Below are positions 24,152 through 32,329 of a stretch of 64,000 bases of DNA, piece by piece. Where the stretch lies: assembly GCA_050303415.1 (NCBI GenBank), contig JBNLBS010000001.1, positions 1 through 64,000 on the forward strand. The letters run 5' to 3'. Position 1 is the stretch's first letter, and every line of letters begins with the position of its first letter. The translations under genes and the position numbers were made by a program. This stretch comes from JBNLBS01 sp050303415. Its GTDB lineage: Bacteria; Pseudomonadota; Gammaproteobacteria; Methylococcales; Methylomonadaceae. The notes below the pieces were generated by a model, which worked only from the letters and a program-made list of their open reading frames with translations, did not search any database and was not told the origin of the DNA.

Positions 24152-25259
24152 TATCACACCTCCACGCTGGTTATTGGCAGAACTAACCTATAAATGCCCT
24201 CTACAATGCCCTTACTGCTCTAACCCACTGGATTACGCACAGCATTCAACGGAGCTCAGCACCGATGACTGGAAGCGTGTACTAACACAAGCCAGAAAAA
24301 TGGGCGCCGTACAGCTGGGTCTTTCCGGTGGTGAACCTTTAACACGCCAGGATTTACCGGAAATAGTCCTTCACGCCAGAGAGCTGGGCTATTACTCTAA
24401 TCTGATCACATCTGGTTACGGCCTGACTGAAGAAAAAATCATCCAACTTAAACAGGCCGGTCTGGATCACATTCAAGTCAGTATACAAGCCAGCAGTCAG
24501 GAATTGAATGATCACCTGGCCGGGACTGAATCTTATCAACATAAAAAGGAAGTTGCCCGCCTGGTAAAAAAACACGGCTATCCAATGGTGCTATGCGTAG
24601 TGATTCACCGAGAGAATATTCACCAAATGCCGGAAATTTTAGCCATGGCGGAAGAATTGGGCGCAGACTACCTGGAACTGGCCAATACCCAGTATTACGG
24701 CTGGGCACATGCCAATCGCGACCTCTTACTGCCGACCAAAGAGCAATTTGAACAGGCGGAAGCAACAGCACAGGCATTTAAAGAAAAAGTCGAAGGTAAA
24801 ATGAAAATCTATTATGTTATACCGGATTTTCATGAAAACCGCCCCAAAGCCTGCATGAACGGCTGGGGTACTACCTTTTTAACCATTGCCCCTGATGGCC
24901 TGGCATTACCCTGCCATTCTGCACGTGAACTTCCAGATCTGGAGTGCCCTAATGTGAATGACTACAGCATTGAAGAGATCTGGAATGAATCCAAAACCTT
25001 CAATTTCTTCCGGGGCACTGAATGGATGAAAGAACCTTGTCGTAGCTGTGATGAAAAGGAAAAAGACTTTGGCGGCTGCCGTTGTCAGGCTTATTTATTA
25101 ACCGGAGATATGTACAATACAGACCCGGTGTGCAGTAAGTCGCCAAACCGATACTTAATTGATGAAGCCATTACTTCTGCCCGTAACAGTGCATTGCAAG
25201 GCGATGAGAAACCGTTAATCTTTCGTAACAGCAAAAATTCACGTAAATATTCATCGTAG
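24129..25259 (+). CDS. pqqE: PqqA peptide cyclase PqqE (radical SAM/SPASM)
   Basis: PqqE forms the carbon-carbon bond between Glu16 and Tyr20 of PqqA. The 376-residue product has the radical SAM motif CPLQCPYC (Cys23, 27, 30), the GGEP motif in LSGGEPLTRQDL, and a C-terminal SPASM cluster (CHSARELPDLEC, CRSCDEKEKDFGGCRCQAY). It starts inside pqqD. The TAG stop (25257-25259) lies within the left end of a 148-bp inverted-repeat element, so the last residues may have been shaped by that insertion. No pqqF protease gene follows. Confidence 0.97.
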   Translation: MAGYNKINITPPRWLLAELTYKCPLQCPYCSNPLDYAQHSTELSTDDWKRVLTQARKMGAVQLGLSGGEPLTRQDLPEIVLHARELGYYSNLITSGYGLTEEKIIQLKQAGLDHIQVSIQASSQELNDHLAGTESYQHKKEVARLVKKHGYPMVLCVVIHRENIHQMPEILAMAEELGADYLELANTQYYGWAHANRDLLLPTKEQFEQAEATAQAFKEKVEGKMKIYYVIPDFHENRPKACMNGWGTTFLTIAPDGLALPCHSARELPDLECPNVNDYSIEEIWNESKTFNFFRGTEWMKEPCRSCDEKEKDFGGCRCQAYLLTGDMYNTDPVCSKSPNRYLIDEAITSARNSALQGDEKPLIFRNSKNSRKYSS

Positions 25260-25403
25260 AGACGCAAAGCTTACGTCTCTTTAGCCATAAACATAACTGC
25301 AGGCCGAAATAAGTCCATTCAAGCAACGCGAAAAGGATGCTTCATACCTTTGACGCATCTCCCGCCGTCATAACATTTTGAGACGCAAGTACTGCGTCTC
25401 TAC
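25256..25403. repeat. 148-bp element with 11-bp terminal inverted repeats (MITE/REP-like)
   Basis: GTAGAGACGCA at 25256-25266 is matched by its exact reverse complement TGCGTCTCTAC at 25393-25403. Each end is also an internal hairpin: AGAGACG/CGTCTCT on the left (25258-25280) and GAGACGCA/TGCGTCTC on the right (25380-25400). The interior has no gene. The element fills the space between pqqE and ubiX; its left end contains the pqqE stop codon and its right end stops one base before the ubiX stop. The hairpins may end transcription of both convergent genes. A link to dispersed GAGACGC palindromes of other bacteria is from memory. Confidence 0.7.
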
Positions 25404-25404
25404 C

Positions 25405-25986
25405 TTATTTCATCAAGCCCTGCCAAGGCTCATACAACCCTTCTACATTTACTCCATACATATCCAGAATACGACCGACGGTTTCATCAACCATCGCAGC
25501 AATTGTATTAGATTTATTATAAAAAGCCGGCATTGGAGGAAACATAATGGCGCCATTTTCGGTAGCACTGGCCATATTTCTGATATGTGCCAAATTCAAT
25601 GGTGTTTCTCTAGGCATTATAACCACCCGGCGTCGCTCCTTTAATGCCACATCAGCCGCTCTGGATATTAAATTATCACCAAAGCCATGAGCAATTGCCG
25701 CCAAAGTTTTCATCGAACAGGGGGCAACAATAACCCCTTCCGTCTTAAATCCACCGCTGGCAATACTGGCAGCAATATCATTAATACCGTGGGTTACATC
25801 GGCCATTGCATATAATTCGGAACGGGACATGGCCATTTCATGTTTTAAATTTACTTCTCCCGCCGAAGAAATAACCAAATGTGTTTCCCAGTCATCCTGC
25901 GCCTGCAATACCTGTAACATCCTGACCGCGTAAACTGCCCCGGTAGCACCGGTCATTGCAATAACCAATCGTTTTTTATGTTTCAT
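25405..25986 (-). CDS. ubiX: Flavin prenyltransferase UbiX
   Basis: UbiX attaches a dimethylallyl group to FMN to make the prenylated flavin used by UbiD-type decarboxylases in ubiquinone synthesis. The 193-residue product has MTGATGAVYAVRML at the N-terminus, IVAPCSMKTLAAIAHG, NLISRAADVALKERRRVV and PRETPLNLAHIRNM, all typical of the family. It lies 4 bases downstream of the pip-type gene, which suggests co-transcription. ubiD is not in the window. Confidence 0.95.
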   Translation of the reverse strand: MKHKKRLVIAMTGATGAVYAVRMLQVLQAQDDWETHLVISSAGEVNLKHEMAMSRSELYAMADVTHGINDIAASIASGGFKTEGVIVAPCSMKTLAAIAHGFGDNLISRAADVALKERRRVVIMPRETPLNLAHIRNMASATENGAIMFPPMPAFYNKSNTIAAMVDETVGRILDMYGVNVEGLYEPWQGLMK

Positions 25987-25990
25987 CTAT

Positions 25991-26947
25991 TTATTTCGTT
26001 TGCTCAATTATTTTAAGCATTTTATCGCTTGCCGAAACTAAAGCATCAATCATTTCCTCTCCCTGGGCAATATGCCCGGAATTTGACAACACGATATATT
26101 CAGCCTGAGGCAAAGCTTTCGCCAGAGTATATCCGGCTTCCAGAGGGCAAACCAGATCCTTCTGGCCATGAATGATAATGGTCGGAATATGTTTTATCAA
26201 ATCACACTGATCAATAATCTGATTTTCCTGGATAAAATAGTTATGTTTGGCATAGTGGAGCTCCATCCTAACCTGTTTAACCATTTTATCGGTAATTGCC
26301 TGGCTGTTATCGTTTTGATAATCCGCCCCCAAAGTCACTAAGCTACCCCACTCCATCCAAGCCTTGGTGACGCGTCTTTTAGCCAGTTCATCATTACCCA
26401 ATAAAATTTCATATAAAGCCGGAACAATATCTGGCCGGTTATTTTGAGCCACTGTACCCGCCAACTTATGCCATTGTTCCGGATAAATCCGGGCAACACC
26501 CTGTTTAATAAACCAATCCAAATCTTTTGCCCGGGCCAAAAAAGTACCACGCAGAATCATCCCTAATACCTTATCAGCATACTGTTGAGCATATAACAGC
26601 GACAAAGCAGCGCCCCATGAACCACCAAACAACACCCATTGATGTATCCCAAGTTGATGACGAATTCGCTCCATATCATCAATCAAATCCTGCGTAGTAT
26701 TGCTCACACAGTCCCCAAATGGCAAAGACTGACCGCTACCACGCTGATCCAACAAAATAATATGATATTGTTCAGGATTGAAAAAACGTCGATGATCGGG
26801 TTTGGTACCTGAACAAGGCCCCCCGTGTAGAAAAATAACCGGAACGCCGTCTACAGTACCACTTTGTTCCACATAAACAGAATGCTGACTATTGGTATTT
26901 AAAAAGAAGGTATTAAAAGGGATAATTTCGGGGTAAAGCGACTTCAT
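25991..26947 (-). CDS. pip: Proline iminopeptidase-like alpha/beta hydrolase
   Basis: Proline iminopeptidases release N-terminal proline from peptides. The 318-residue product from the ATG at 26947 shows the S33 layout: an oxyanion loop HGGPCSG, LDQRGSGQS, the nucleophile elbow GGSWG with Ser110, an aspartate in GQKDLVCP, and the histidine in NSGHIAQGEE. The usual HGGPG reads HGGPC here. MEWGS also matches the family. It leads a two-gene unit with ubiX. Confidence 0.88.
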   Translation of the reverse strand: MKSLYPEIIPFNTFFLNTNSQHSVYVEQSGTVDGVPVIFLHGGPCSGTKPDHRRFFNPEQYHIILLDQRGSGQSLPFGDCVSNTTQDLIDDMERIRHQLGIHQWVLFGGSWGAALSLLYAQQYADKVLGMILRGTFLARAKDLDWFIKQGVARIYPEQWHKLAGTVAQNNRPDIVPALYEILLGNDELAKRRVTKAWMEWGSLVTLGADYQNDNSQAITDKMVKQVRMELHYAKHNYFIQENQIIDQCDLIKHIPTIIIHGQKDLVCPLEAGYTLAKALPQAEYIVLSNSGHIAQGEEMIDALVSASDKMLKIIEQTK

Positions 26948-27363
26948 GAACAAAACCAAACTTTATAAGGGTGATCATTATATCGCAGCATTAATAACAG
27001 AGCCTAAATCCCTGGTCGGTTTTGCAGTACCACAAAATGCATGGCATTAAACATACAAAAACCTTTATTATGCTGAACGTCACAGGGCAACAATTGTTTT
27101 TGCCGCAGATTACGCGGATAAACGGATTTAAACACTAAAAAAGCAAGTAAAATTTCTAGCGGGAAAAAATTCGTTTAAATCTGTGTAACCCGTGACAACT
27201 TTATCTTTTACCCTCGCCCACATCGCTTTTGTAAGGGATGCAGACTAGTCTCATAAGGCGCTGAAGAAACCCCACCTAGACATTGGGAACCAGATAAGCT
27301 GGCATAAAAAAAGGAAGGCTTTGACACCTTCCTTTTTTGCTGGATTTCGATTTAATCTTACGA
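26948..27363. other. Intergenic region with degenerate inverted repeat
   Basis: There is no supportable gene in these 416 bases. The middle holds an imperfect inverted repeat: CGCAGATTACGCGGATAAAC... GGATTTAAAC (about 27104-27133) against GTTTAAATCTGTGTAACCCG (27173-27192), which looks like a decayed dispersed element. The last part holds the terminator of the outer-membrane protein gene. The pip promoter should lie near 26960-27000. Confidence 0.4.
27306..27338. terminator. Strong terminator of the outer-membrane protein gene
   Basis: AAGGAAGG (27311-27318) pairs exactly with CCTTCCTT (27327-27334), flanked by A and T runs on both sides. It can stop transcription in both directions and lies 26 bases past the omp stop. 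Confidence 0.9.
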
Positions 27364-28383
27364 TTAGAAACCGAAACCGATGTAACCACCTGCTTCCAGA
27401 CCGTCCAGATCTACATCAGCAACTGTGTTACTCACTAAGTGATAACGAGCATCAACACCGGCATATAGATTATTCCAGATTTTGTAATCAGCACCGGCAG
27501 CAAACATAACACCAGGCGCGGTTACTGTTACGCCGTCAGATGGTGGTGAAATTACATGTAAGGCGAAACCAGCAGGGATGATCCAAGGTCTGAAATCACT
27601 ATCCGCCATAAATTTAATTTTAGGCGATGCAGTGATGGTAATCTGAGTTACAGTGACTTCTTGAGAACATCTTCCATATGGACCAGAACCATTGGCAACA
27701 ACTAGGTTGTTCCCATTACAAACTGCTGCGCCCGCTCCAACACCGCCTAATACAGCAGCCTGAGCAGAGTCATTTGCCGCAGTAGGCAATGGCGCTCTAC
27801 GCAAATCGTGCGAATCAAATTCCTTATAACCAAAAGTGATCTCGCCCAAAACATTGGTGTTGTCCATTAAACCAAATAAGTCATTGCTTAGGTTCAGATC
27901 AAAACCGGCACCAAAATACCATGCTTCTTCGTCACCATTCGGCGAGTTACCTGTTAATTGACTTGTTTTTACACCAGCAGCATTCAATGGGTTATCTGTG
28001 TTTGTCGCATTGGCATCCGTTAAGATACTGCCTTCACGGCTATCTTCATTACGCGCATAACCACCACGGAAGAAGACCATATTACCGCCGGAACCAAAAC
28101 CGGTTGGATTAGACTTTACAGAAGCCATCCACTCGTCCAGTTCCTGAACTTTTTCGACACTGGCACTTGCAGATTTAACGCGGTTTAATTCTGCCTGCAT
28201 TGCCTGCATCATTTCCGCCATTTGATTGACTTGTGCTTCCAAAGCAGCTGCTTTCTTGCTAGCCGCATCAGCAACACGTTCAGCTTGTGAATTCGCAGAG
28301 GCTTGTGGTGCAACCAAGACACCAGCAACAGCTAATGTGGCTGACGCAATACCCAGCGCAATTTTTGTTTTTTTAAACGTCAT
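27364..28383 (-). CDS. Outer-membrane beta-barrel protein with N-terminal coiled coil
   Basis: A 339-residue secreted protein. A signal peptide (about 1-30, ending ASA) is followed by a coiled-coil segment (about 33-75, alanine/glutamine/methionine-rich), then an alternating beta pattern that ends YIGFGF with a terminal phenylalanine, the signal for outer-membrane assembly. Two cysteines about 16 residues apart (AAVCNGNN and YGRCSQE, around 220-240) probably close an external loop. Layout recalls porins that trimerise through an N-terminal coiled coil. A GAGGGGGG ribosome binding site and its own strong terminator suggest high expression. The substrate is unknown. Confidence 0.75.
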   Translation of the reverse strand: MTFKKTKIALGIASATLAVAGVLVAPQASANSQAERVADAASKKAAALEAQVNQMAEMMQAMQAELNRVKSASASVEKVQELDEWMASVKSNPTGFGSGGNMVFFRGGYARNEDSREGSILTDANATNTDNPLNAAGVKTSQLTGNSPNGDEEAWYFGAGFDLNLSNDLFGLMDNTNVLGEITFGYKEFDSHDLRRAPLPTAANDSAQAAVLGGVGAGAAVCNGNNLVVANGSGPYGRCSQEVTVTQITITASPKIKFMADSDFRPWIIPAGFALHVISPPSDGVTVTAPGVMFAAGADYKIWNNLYAGVDARYHLVSNTVADVDLDGLEAGGYIGFGF

Positions 28384-28730
28384 TGATCCCCCCTCGGGTC
28401 TTGTTGTTAGATAGCCCTTACCACAAAGGCTGTTTTTTAACGTAGAAAATAATAGCAGTTAATAAGCTTCCTTACAAGTTTCTGCAGCTTTTTTGTGGTA
28501 TTTATTTCCTTCTTGTTAATCAAGGAGTAACAGCGTTTTCTTATGTTACTTTTAAAAAATTATTTGTAAAAGCCCCACAGTCTGTGGCTGCCAGCATACA
28601 AACAACATTTCAGACAACTAAATCGGTGTTAAAAAAAATAATTTATAAAAATTAATATTTGTTCTCAACATTCAATTTAGCAATTCCCTGGCTGTCCGTG
28701 TAAGATTGTTATTTTTTTTCACTTTTTTGC
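28384..28730. other. Divergent promoter region of omp and thiO
   Basis: These 347 AT-rich bases hold no gene. They contain the leader of the outer-membrane protein (with its ribosome binding site at the right-hand edge of that gene), a small CCACAG/CTGTGG hairpin near 28575, and, just before thiO, GTGTAAGATTGTTATTTT (28698-28715), whose TAAGAT could be a -10. A near copy of that string occurs at 39232-39249. Confidence 0.4.
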
Positions 28731-29828
28731 ATGAGTCAGAATTCAGATTTTATCATTATTGGTGGGGGTATAATCGGCCTGTTAACTGCCAGAGAGCTTT
28801 CTATGGCTGGCGCCAATGTTACCGTTATTGAGCAACAGCAATTTGGCAAAGAATCCTCGTGGGCCGGTGGCGGCATCCTGTTGCCCTTATATCCATGGCG
28901 CCAGGATCCAGCGATTAGCCGATTAGTCATGCAAAGCTTAAAACTCTATCCTGAATTGGCCCGGCAATTAATATCATCGAGCCAAATTGACCCTGAGTTA
29001 TATACTTGTGGATTAATGTTGACGGATAACCCGGATTTTGATTTGGCGGTAAAATGGTGCCAGCAATATCAGGTTGCGTATCAAATACCAACTCAAGCAC
29101 AACTGGATAATTTTAACGGCCCAATCAACCAGCCGCTTTGGCTGCCTGGTATTGCACAAGCCAGAAACCCGCAATTTTTAAAATCATTGCATCAGGAATT
29201 ATTAAAAAACAGGGTTAATTTAATTGATCATTGTGCATTAAAAGAAATATGCTTTAAAGGTAACAAAATAAGCCATATTTTAACCGAGCGGAATAGGTTT
29301 ACGGTTAACCAGCTTGTGATTTGTACCGGGGCCTGGACTGGTCAGGTCTTTCAGCAACTGTTACCGGGAGGTATTCAACAACCTGAAATCGCTCCGGTAA
29401 AAGGCCAGATGCTGTTAATTGATGCCGAACCGGGCATACTGCCGCATATGATCTTATCTGGAGATAAATATTTAATTCCCAGACTGGACGGCAAGATTTT
29501 AGTAGGCAGCACAGTAGAACGGGATAACTTTAACAAGACACCAACCGAACTGGCTAAACAACAGTTATATGACTTTGCAGTTGACTTATTCCCCAAACTG
29601 AAAAACTATCCTTTGGTTAAACATTGGGCCGGATTAAGGCCGGGTACTCCGCATGGAATACCCTATATTTGTCAACATCCAGACATAGCTAATTTAAACA
29701 TAAATGCAGGACATTTTAGAAATGGTCTGGCAATGGGACCCGCATCCGCTCAATTAATGGTAGATTTAATGCTTGATCGAACCACGGCAATTCCTGCCCA
29801 ACCCTATCAATTTAATGCAAAACACTAA
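28731..29828 (+). CDS. thiO: Glycine oxidase ThiO-like FAD-dependent oxidoreductase
   Basis: ThiO oxidises glycine to the imine needed for the thiazole ring of thiamine. The 365-residue product has the FAD-binding GGGIIGLLTARELSMAG at residues 11-27, SSWAGGGILLPLYPW after it, a second FAD segment (VICTGAWTG), and the C-terminal HWAGLRPGTPHGIPYI and GHFRNGLAMGPASAQL. These are typical of glycine oxidases rather than D-amino acid dehydrogenases, though the two are close. No other thiamine gene is adjacent. Confidence 0.85.
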   Translation: MSQNSDFIIIGGGIIGLLTARELSMAGANVTVIEQQQFGKESSWAGGGILLPLYPWRQDPAISRLVMQSLKLYPELARQLISSSQIDPELYTCGLMLTDNPDFDLAVKWCQQYQVAYQIPTQAQLDNFNGPINQPLWLPGIAQARNPQFLKSLHQELLKNRVNLIDHCALKEICFKGNKISHILTERNRFTVNQLVICTGAWTGQVFQQLLPGGIQQPEIAPVKGQMLLIDAEPGILPHMILSGDKYLIPRLDGKILVGSTVERDNFNKTPTELAKQQLYDFAVDLFPKLKNYPLVKHWAGLRPGTPHGIPYICQHPDIANLNINAGHFRNGLAMGPASAQLMVDLMLDRTTAIPAQPYQFNAKH

Positions 29829-29903
29829 AAATCTTATTTTGCTCGACTTTCTTCTCATCCAACCATCTCCAACTGGAGAGGCAAAATATTATTGGCTTAA
29901 CTT

Positions 29904-30917
29904 ATGAATACATACCCGCTTATACGTCCATTTTTATTTTCATTACCTGCTGAAACAGCACATGAAGTCAGTCTTAAACTACTAAAACTGACTCATACTT
30001 CAGGTTTATCCAAAATTATAAATACTGTTGTACCCGATAAACCGGTCAGTGTTTTTGGCTTTGATTTTAAAAACCCTGTTGGATTAGCGGCTGGCCTGGA
30101 TAAAAATGGTGATTATATTGATAGCCTGGCAGATATCGGCTTCGGTTTTATTGAAATAGGCACAGTAACACCCAGACCACAACCCGGCAACCCTAAACCA
30201 CGCCTTTTCCGTGTCCCTGAACATCAGGGTATTATCAACCGTATGGGTTTTAACAACCTGGGTATCGATCATCTACTTAAGCAGGTTGAAAACAGTCAGT
30301 ACCAGGGTGTATTGGGTATTAATATAGGTAAAAATTTTGACACACCCATCGAAACTGCTGTTGACGATTATTTAATCTGCTTCCGTAAAGCTTATGCTGC
30401 TGCCAACTATATAACAATCAACATTTCATCCCCCAACACAAAAAACCTTAGACAGCTGCAACAAGGTGATGAGATTAAAAAGCTGATTTCTGCACTTAAG
30501 AATGAGCAAGTTAAATTGCGCATAGAACATGCCCGTTATGTCCCTTTAGTGTTAAAGATTGCACCTGATTTAAATAAAGATGAAATCAGCCATATCAGTA
30601 AGCTTTTATTGGAATTTGATGTGGATGGTGTTATTGCCACCAACACTACAATCGATAGAGAAATGATCAAAGACCATCCGCTAGCCAAAGAGGCTGGAGG
30701 ATTAAGCGGCGCCCCGGTTAAAAACAAATCTACTCAGGTAGTTGCCAGTCTGGCTAGTGAGTTAAACGGCCGCATCCCTATTATCGCAGCGGGAGGAATT
30801 TTAAACGCTGACGATGCCAAAGAAAAACTGGCGGCGGGCGCAAGTCTGGTGCAGATCTATAGCGGGCTTATTTATAAAGGCCCGGAACTGATTGCTGATA
30901 TTGTGAAAGCTTTATAG
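29904..30917 (+). CDS. pyrD: Dihydroorotate dehydrogenase (quinone), class 2
   Basis: PyrD oxidises dihydroorotate to orotate and passes electrons to the membrane quinone pool. The 337-residue product has the N-terminal membrane-associating helices of class 2 enzymes, then the FMN barrel: NPVGLAAGLDKNG, IEIGTVTPRPQPGNPKPRLF, ISSPNTKNLRQLQ with the catalytic serine, and IIAAGGILNADDA for phosphate binding. It is monocistronic or follows thiO by 75 bases, and converges on pmbA across a hairpin. Confidence 0.96.
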   Translation: MNTYPLIRPFLFSLPAETAHEVSLKLLKLTHTSGLSKIINTVVPDKPVSVFGFDFKNPVGLAAGLDKNGDYIDSLADIGFGFIEIGTVTPRPQPGNPKPRLFRVPEHQGIINRMGFNNLGIDHLLKQVENSQYQGVLGINIGKNFDTPIETAVDDYLICFRKAYAAANYITINISSPNTKNLRQLQQGDEIKKLISALKNEQVKLRIEHARYVPLVLKIAPDLNKDEISHISKLLLEFDVDGVIATNTTIDREMIKDHPLAKEAGGLSGAPVKNKSTQVVASLASELNGRIPIIAAGGILNADDAKEKLAAGASLVQIYSGLIYKGPELIADIVKAL

Positions 30918-30920
30918 TTG

Positions 30921-30950
30921 ACAAAAGGGCAACCAAAAGAGATTGCCCTT
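30921..30950 (-). terminator. Terminator at the end of the tldD-pmbA operon
   Basis: AAGGGCAA (30925-30932) pairs with TTGCCCTT (30943-30950). On the minus strand the stem is followed by TTTT, so it fits termination after pmbA; it may also slow pyrD transcripts. Confidence 0.65.
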
Positions 30951-30955
30951 ACCGT

Positions 30956-32329
30956 CTATTCACCGGCAATAGACATTTCTTCGATCAGAATGGAACCGCT
31001 ACGTATATTACCCCGGTAATCGATATCATTACCAACTGCAACGATATGTTTAAACATGTCTTTTAAATTACCTGCAATGGTAATTTCTTCAACAGGAAAC
31101 TGAATCTGACCATTTTCCACCCAAAAGCCCGCTGCACCCCGGGAATAATCACCGGTCACTATATTAACGCCCTGTCCCATCAGTTCGGTAACCAGCAACC
31201 CGGTATTCAACTGACTCAACATGCCCTTATAATCCAGTACTCCCGAGTCAATACTTAAATTATGCACACCACCGGCATTACCGGTACTTTGCAAGCCCAA
31301 TTTACGCGCCGAATAAGACCCCAGTACATAACTTTTCAAAATGCCATCAGTGACCAAATCACGCTCACGGGTGGCAACACCTTCACTGTCATAAGCAGCA
31401 CTGCCTAATGCTCCAGGCAAATGTGGTTGCTCGTAAATATGAATAAAATCAGGAAAAACCCGACTATCAACAGCATCCAATAAAAAACTGGACTTACGGT
31501 ACAAATTACCGCCACTAATGGCCGATATAAACGAAGATAATAAGCTGGATGAAACTTCCGCCGCAAACATCACCGGACATTTCCGACTGGATAAGCTTTG
31601 CCCCTGCAGACGTCGCAAAGCCCTCTGTGCCGCTTTTTGGCCTACTACCTTTGCACTTTCTAAAGCACCGGCCTCCCGATTAACAGTGTACCAGTAATCG
31701 CGCTGCATGCTTTCACCCCTCTGCGCCAAAACTGAACAACTCAAAGAATGCCGGGTCGATTGATAACCCTGTAGAAAACCTAAACTATTGCCAAATACCC
31801 GGATACCTTGATGAGTATCAACACTGGCACCTTCTGAATTACTTATCTCTGCATGAAATGAACGCGCGGCATTTTCACATTCAATCGCCAATGCAATCGC
31901 ATCATCGGCACTGATCGCCCAGGGGTGGTTTAAATCCAAATCAGGAAAATCTGTCGCCAACAAGGCTTTATCCGGCAAACCTGCATAGTTATCTTCACTG
32001 GTAAAACGGGCAATACTGCATGCCGCATTGACAGTTTCTTTTAACGATTCAGGTGACAAATTACTGGTACTGGCTGAGCCTTTACGCTGACCAAAGTAAA
32101 CAGTTACGCCCAAACCCTGGCCACAATGATGCTCAATGGTTTCCACATCACCCAAACGTGCTGTTACCGACAAGCCATTTTCCACACTTAAGCCAGCTTC
32201 GGCCCCTGTTGCCCCCTGCAGCTTGGCTTCGTCCAGCAAATCCTGAACGAGGTTTTTTAAACGGTTAATTTCTTCCTGCTTTTGCAAAATATTTCTCTTT
32301 GTAATTGCATGACTATAAGTTTTAGACAC
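30956..32329 (-). CDS. pmbA: Metalloprotease partner subunit PmbA/TldE
   Basis: PmbA (TldE) pairs with TldD in a metalloprotease that degrades unfolded peptides and matures some ribosomal peptides. The 457-residue product has the family's FGNSLGFLQGY, NLYRKSSFLLDAVDSRVFPDF and the C-terminal GDYSRGAAGFWVENG plus EITIAGNLKDMF. As expected for this subunit it lacks the HExxxH zinc site. The start is GTG at 32329, overlapping the tldD stop by 8 bases; no in-frame ATG is available nearby. Confidence 0.94.
   Translation of the reverse strand: MSKTYSHAITKRNILQKQEEINRLKNLVQDLLDEAKLQGATGAEAGLSVENGLSVTARLGDVETIEHHCGQGLGVTVYFGQRKGSASTSNLSPESLKETVNAACSIARFTSEDNYAGLPDKALLATDFPDLDLNHPWAISADDAIALAIECENAARSFHAEISNSEGASVDTHQGIRVFGNSLGFLQGYQSTRHSLSCSVLAQRGESMQRDYWYTVNREAGALESAKVVGQKAAQRALRRLQGQSLSSRKCPVMFAAEVSSSLLSSFISAISGGNLYRKSSFLLDAVDSRVFPDFIHIYEQPHLPGALGSAAYDSEGVATRERDLVTDGILKSYVLGSYSARKLGLQSTGNAGGVHNLSIDSGVLDYKGMLSQLNTGLLVTELMGQGVNIVTGDYSRGAAGFWVENGQIQFPVEEITIAGNLKDMFKHIVAVGNDIDYRGNIRSGSILIEEMSIAGE

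Noticed and set aside
25256..25403. Paired repeats near pqqE as a small CRISPR array
   Set aside because: The two hairpins are inverted ends of one element, not spaced direct repeats, and no cas gene is present.
26948..27165. Short open frames in the pip-omp gap
   Set aside because: The best is about 34 codons with no ribosome binding site, and it crosses the degenerate inverted repeat.
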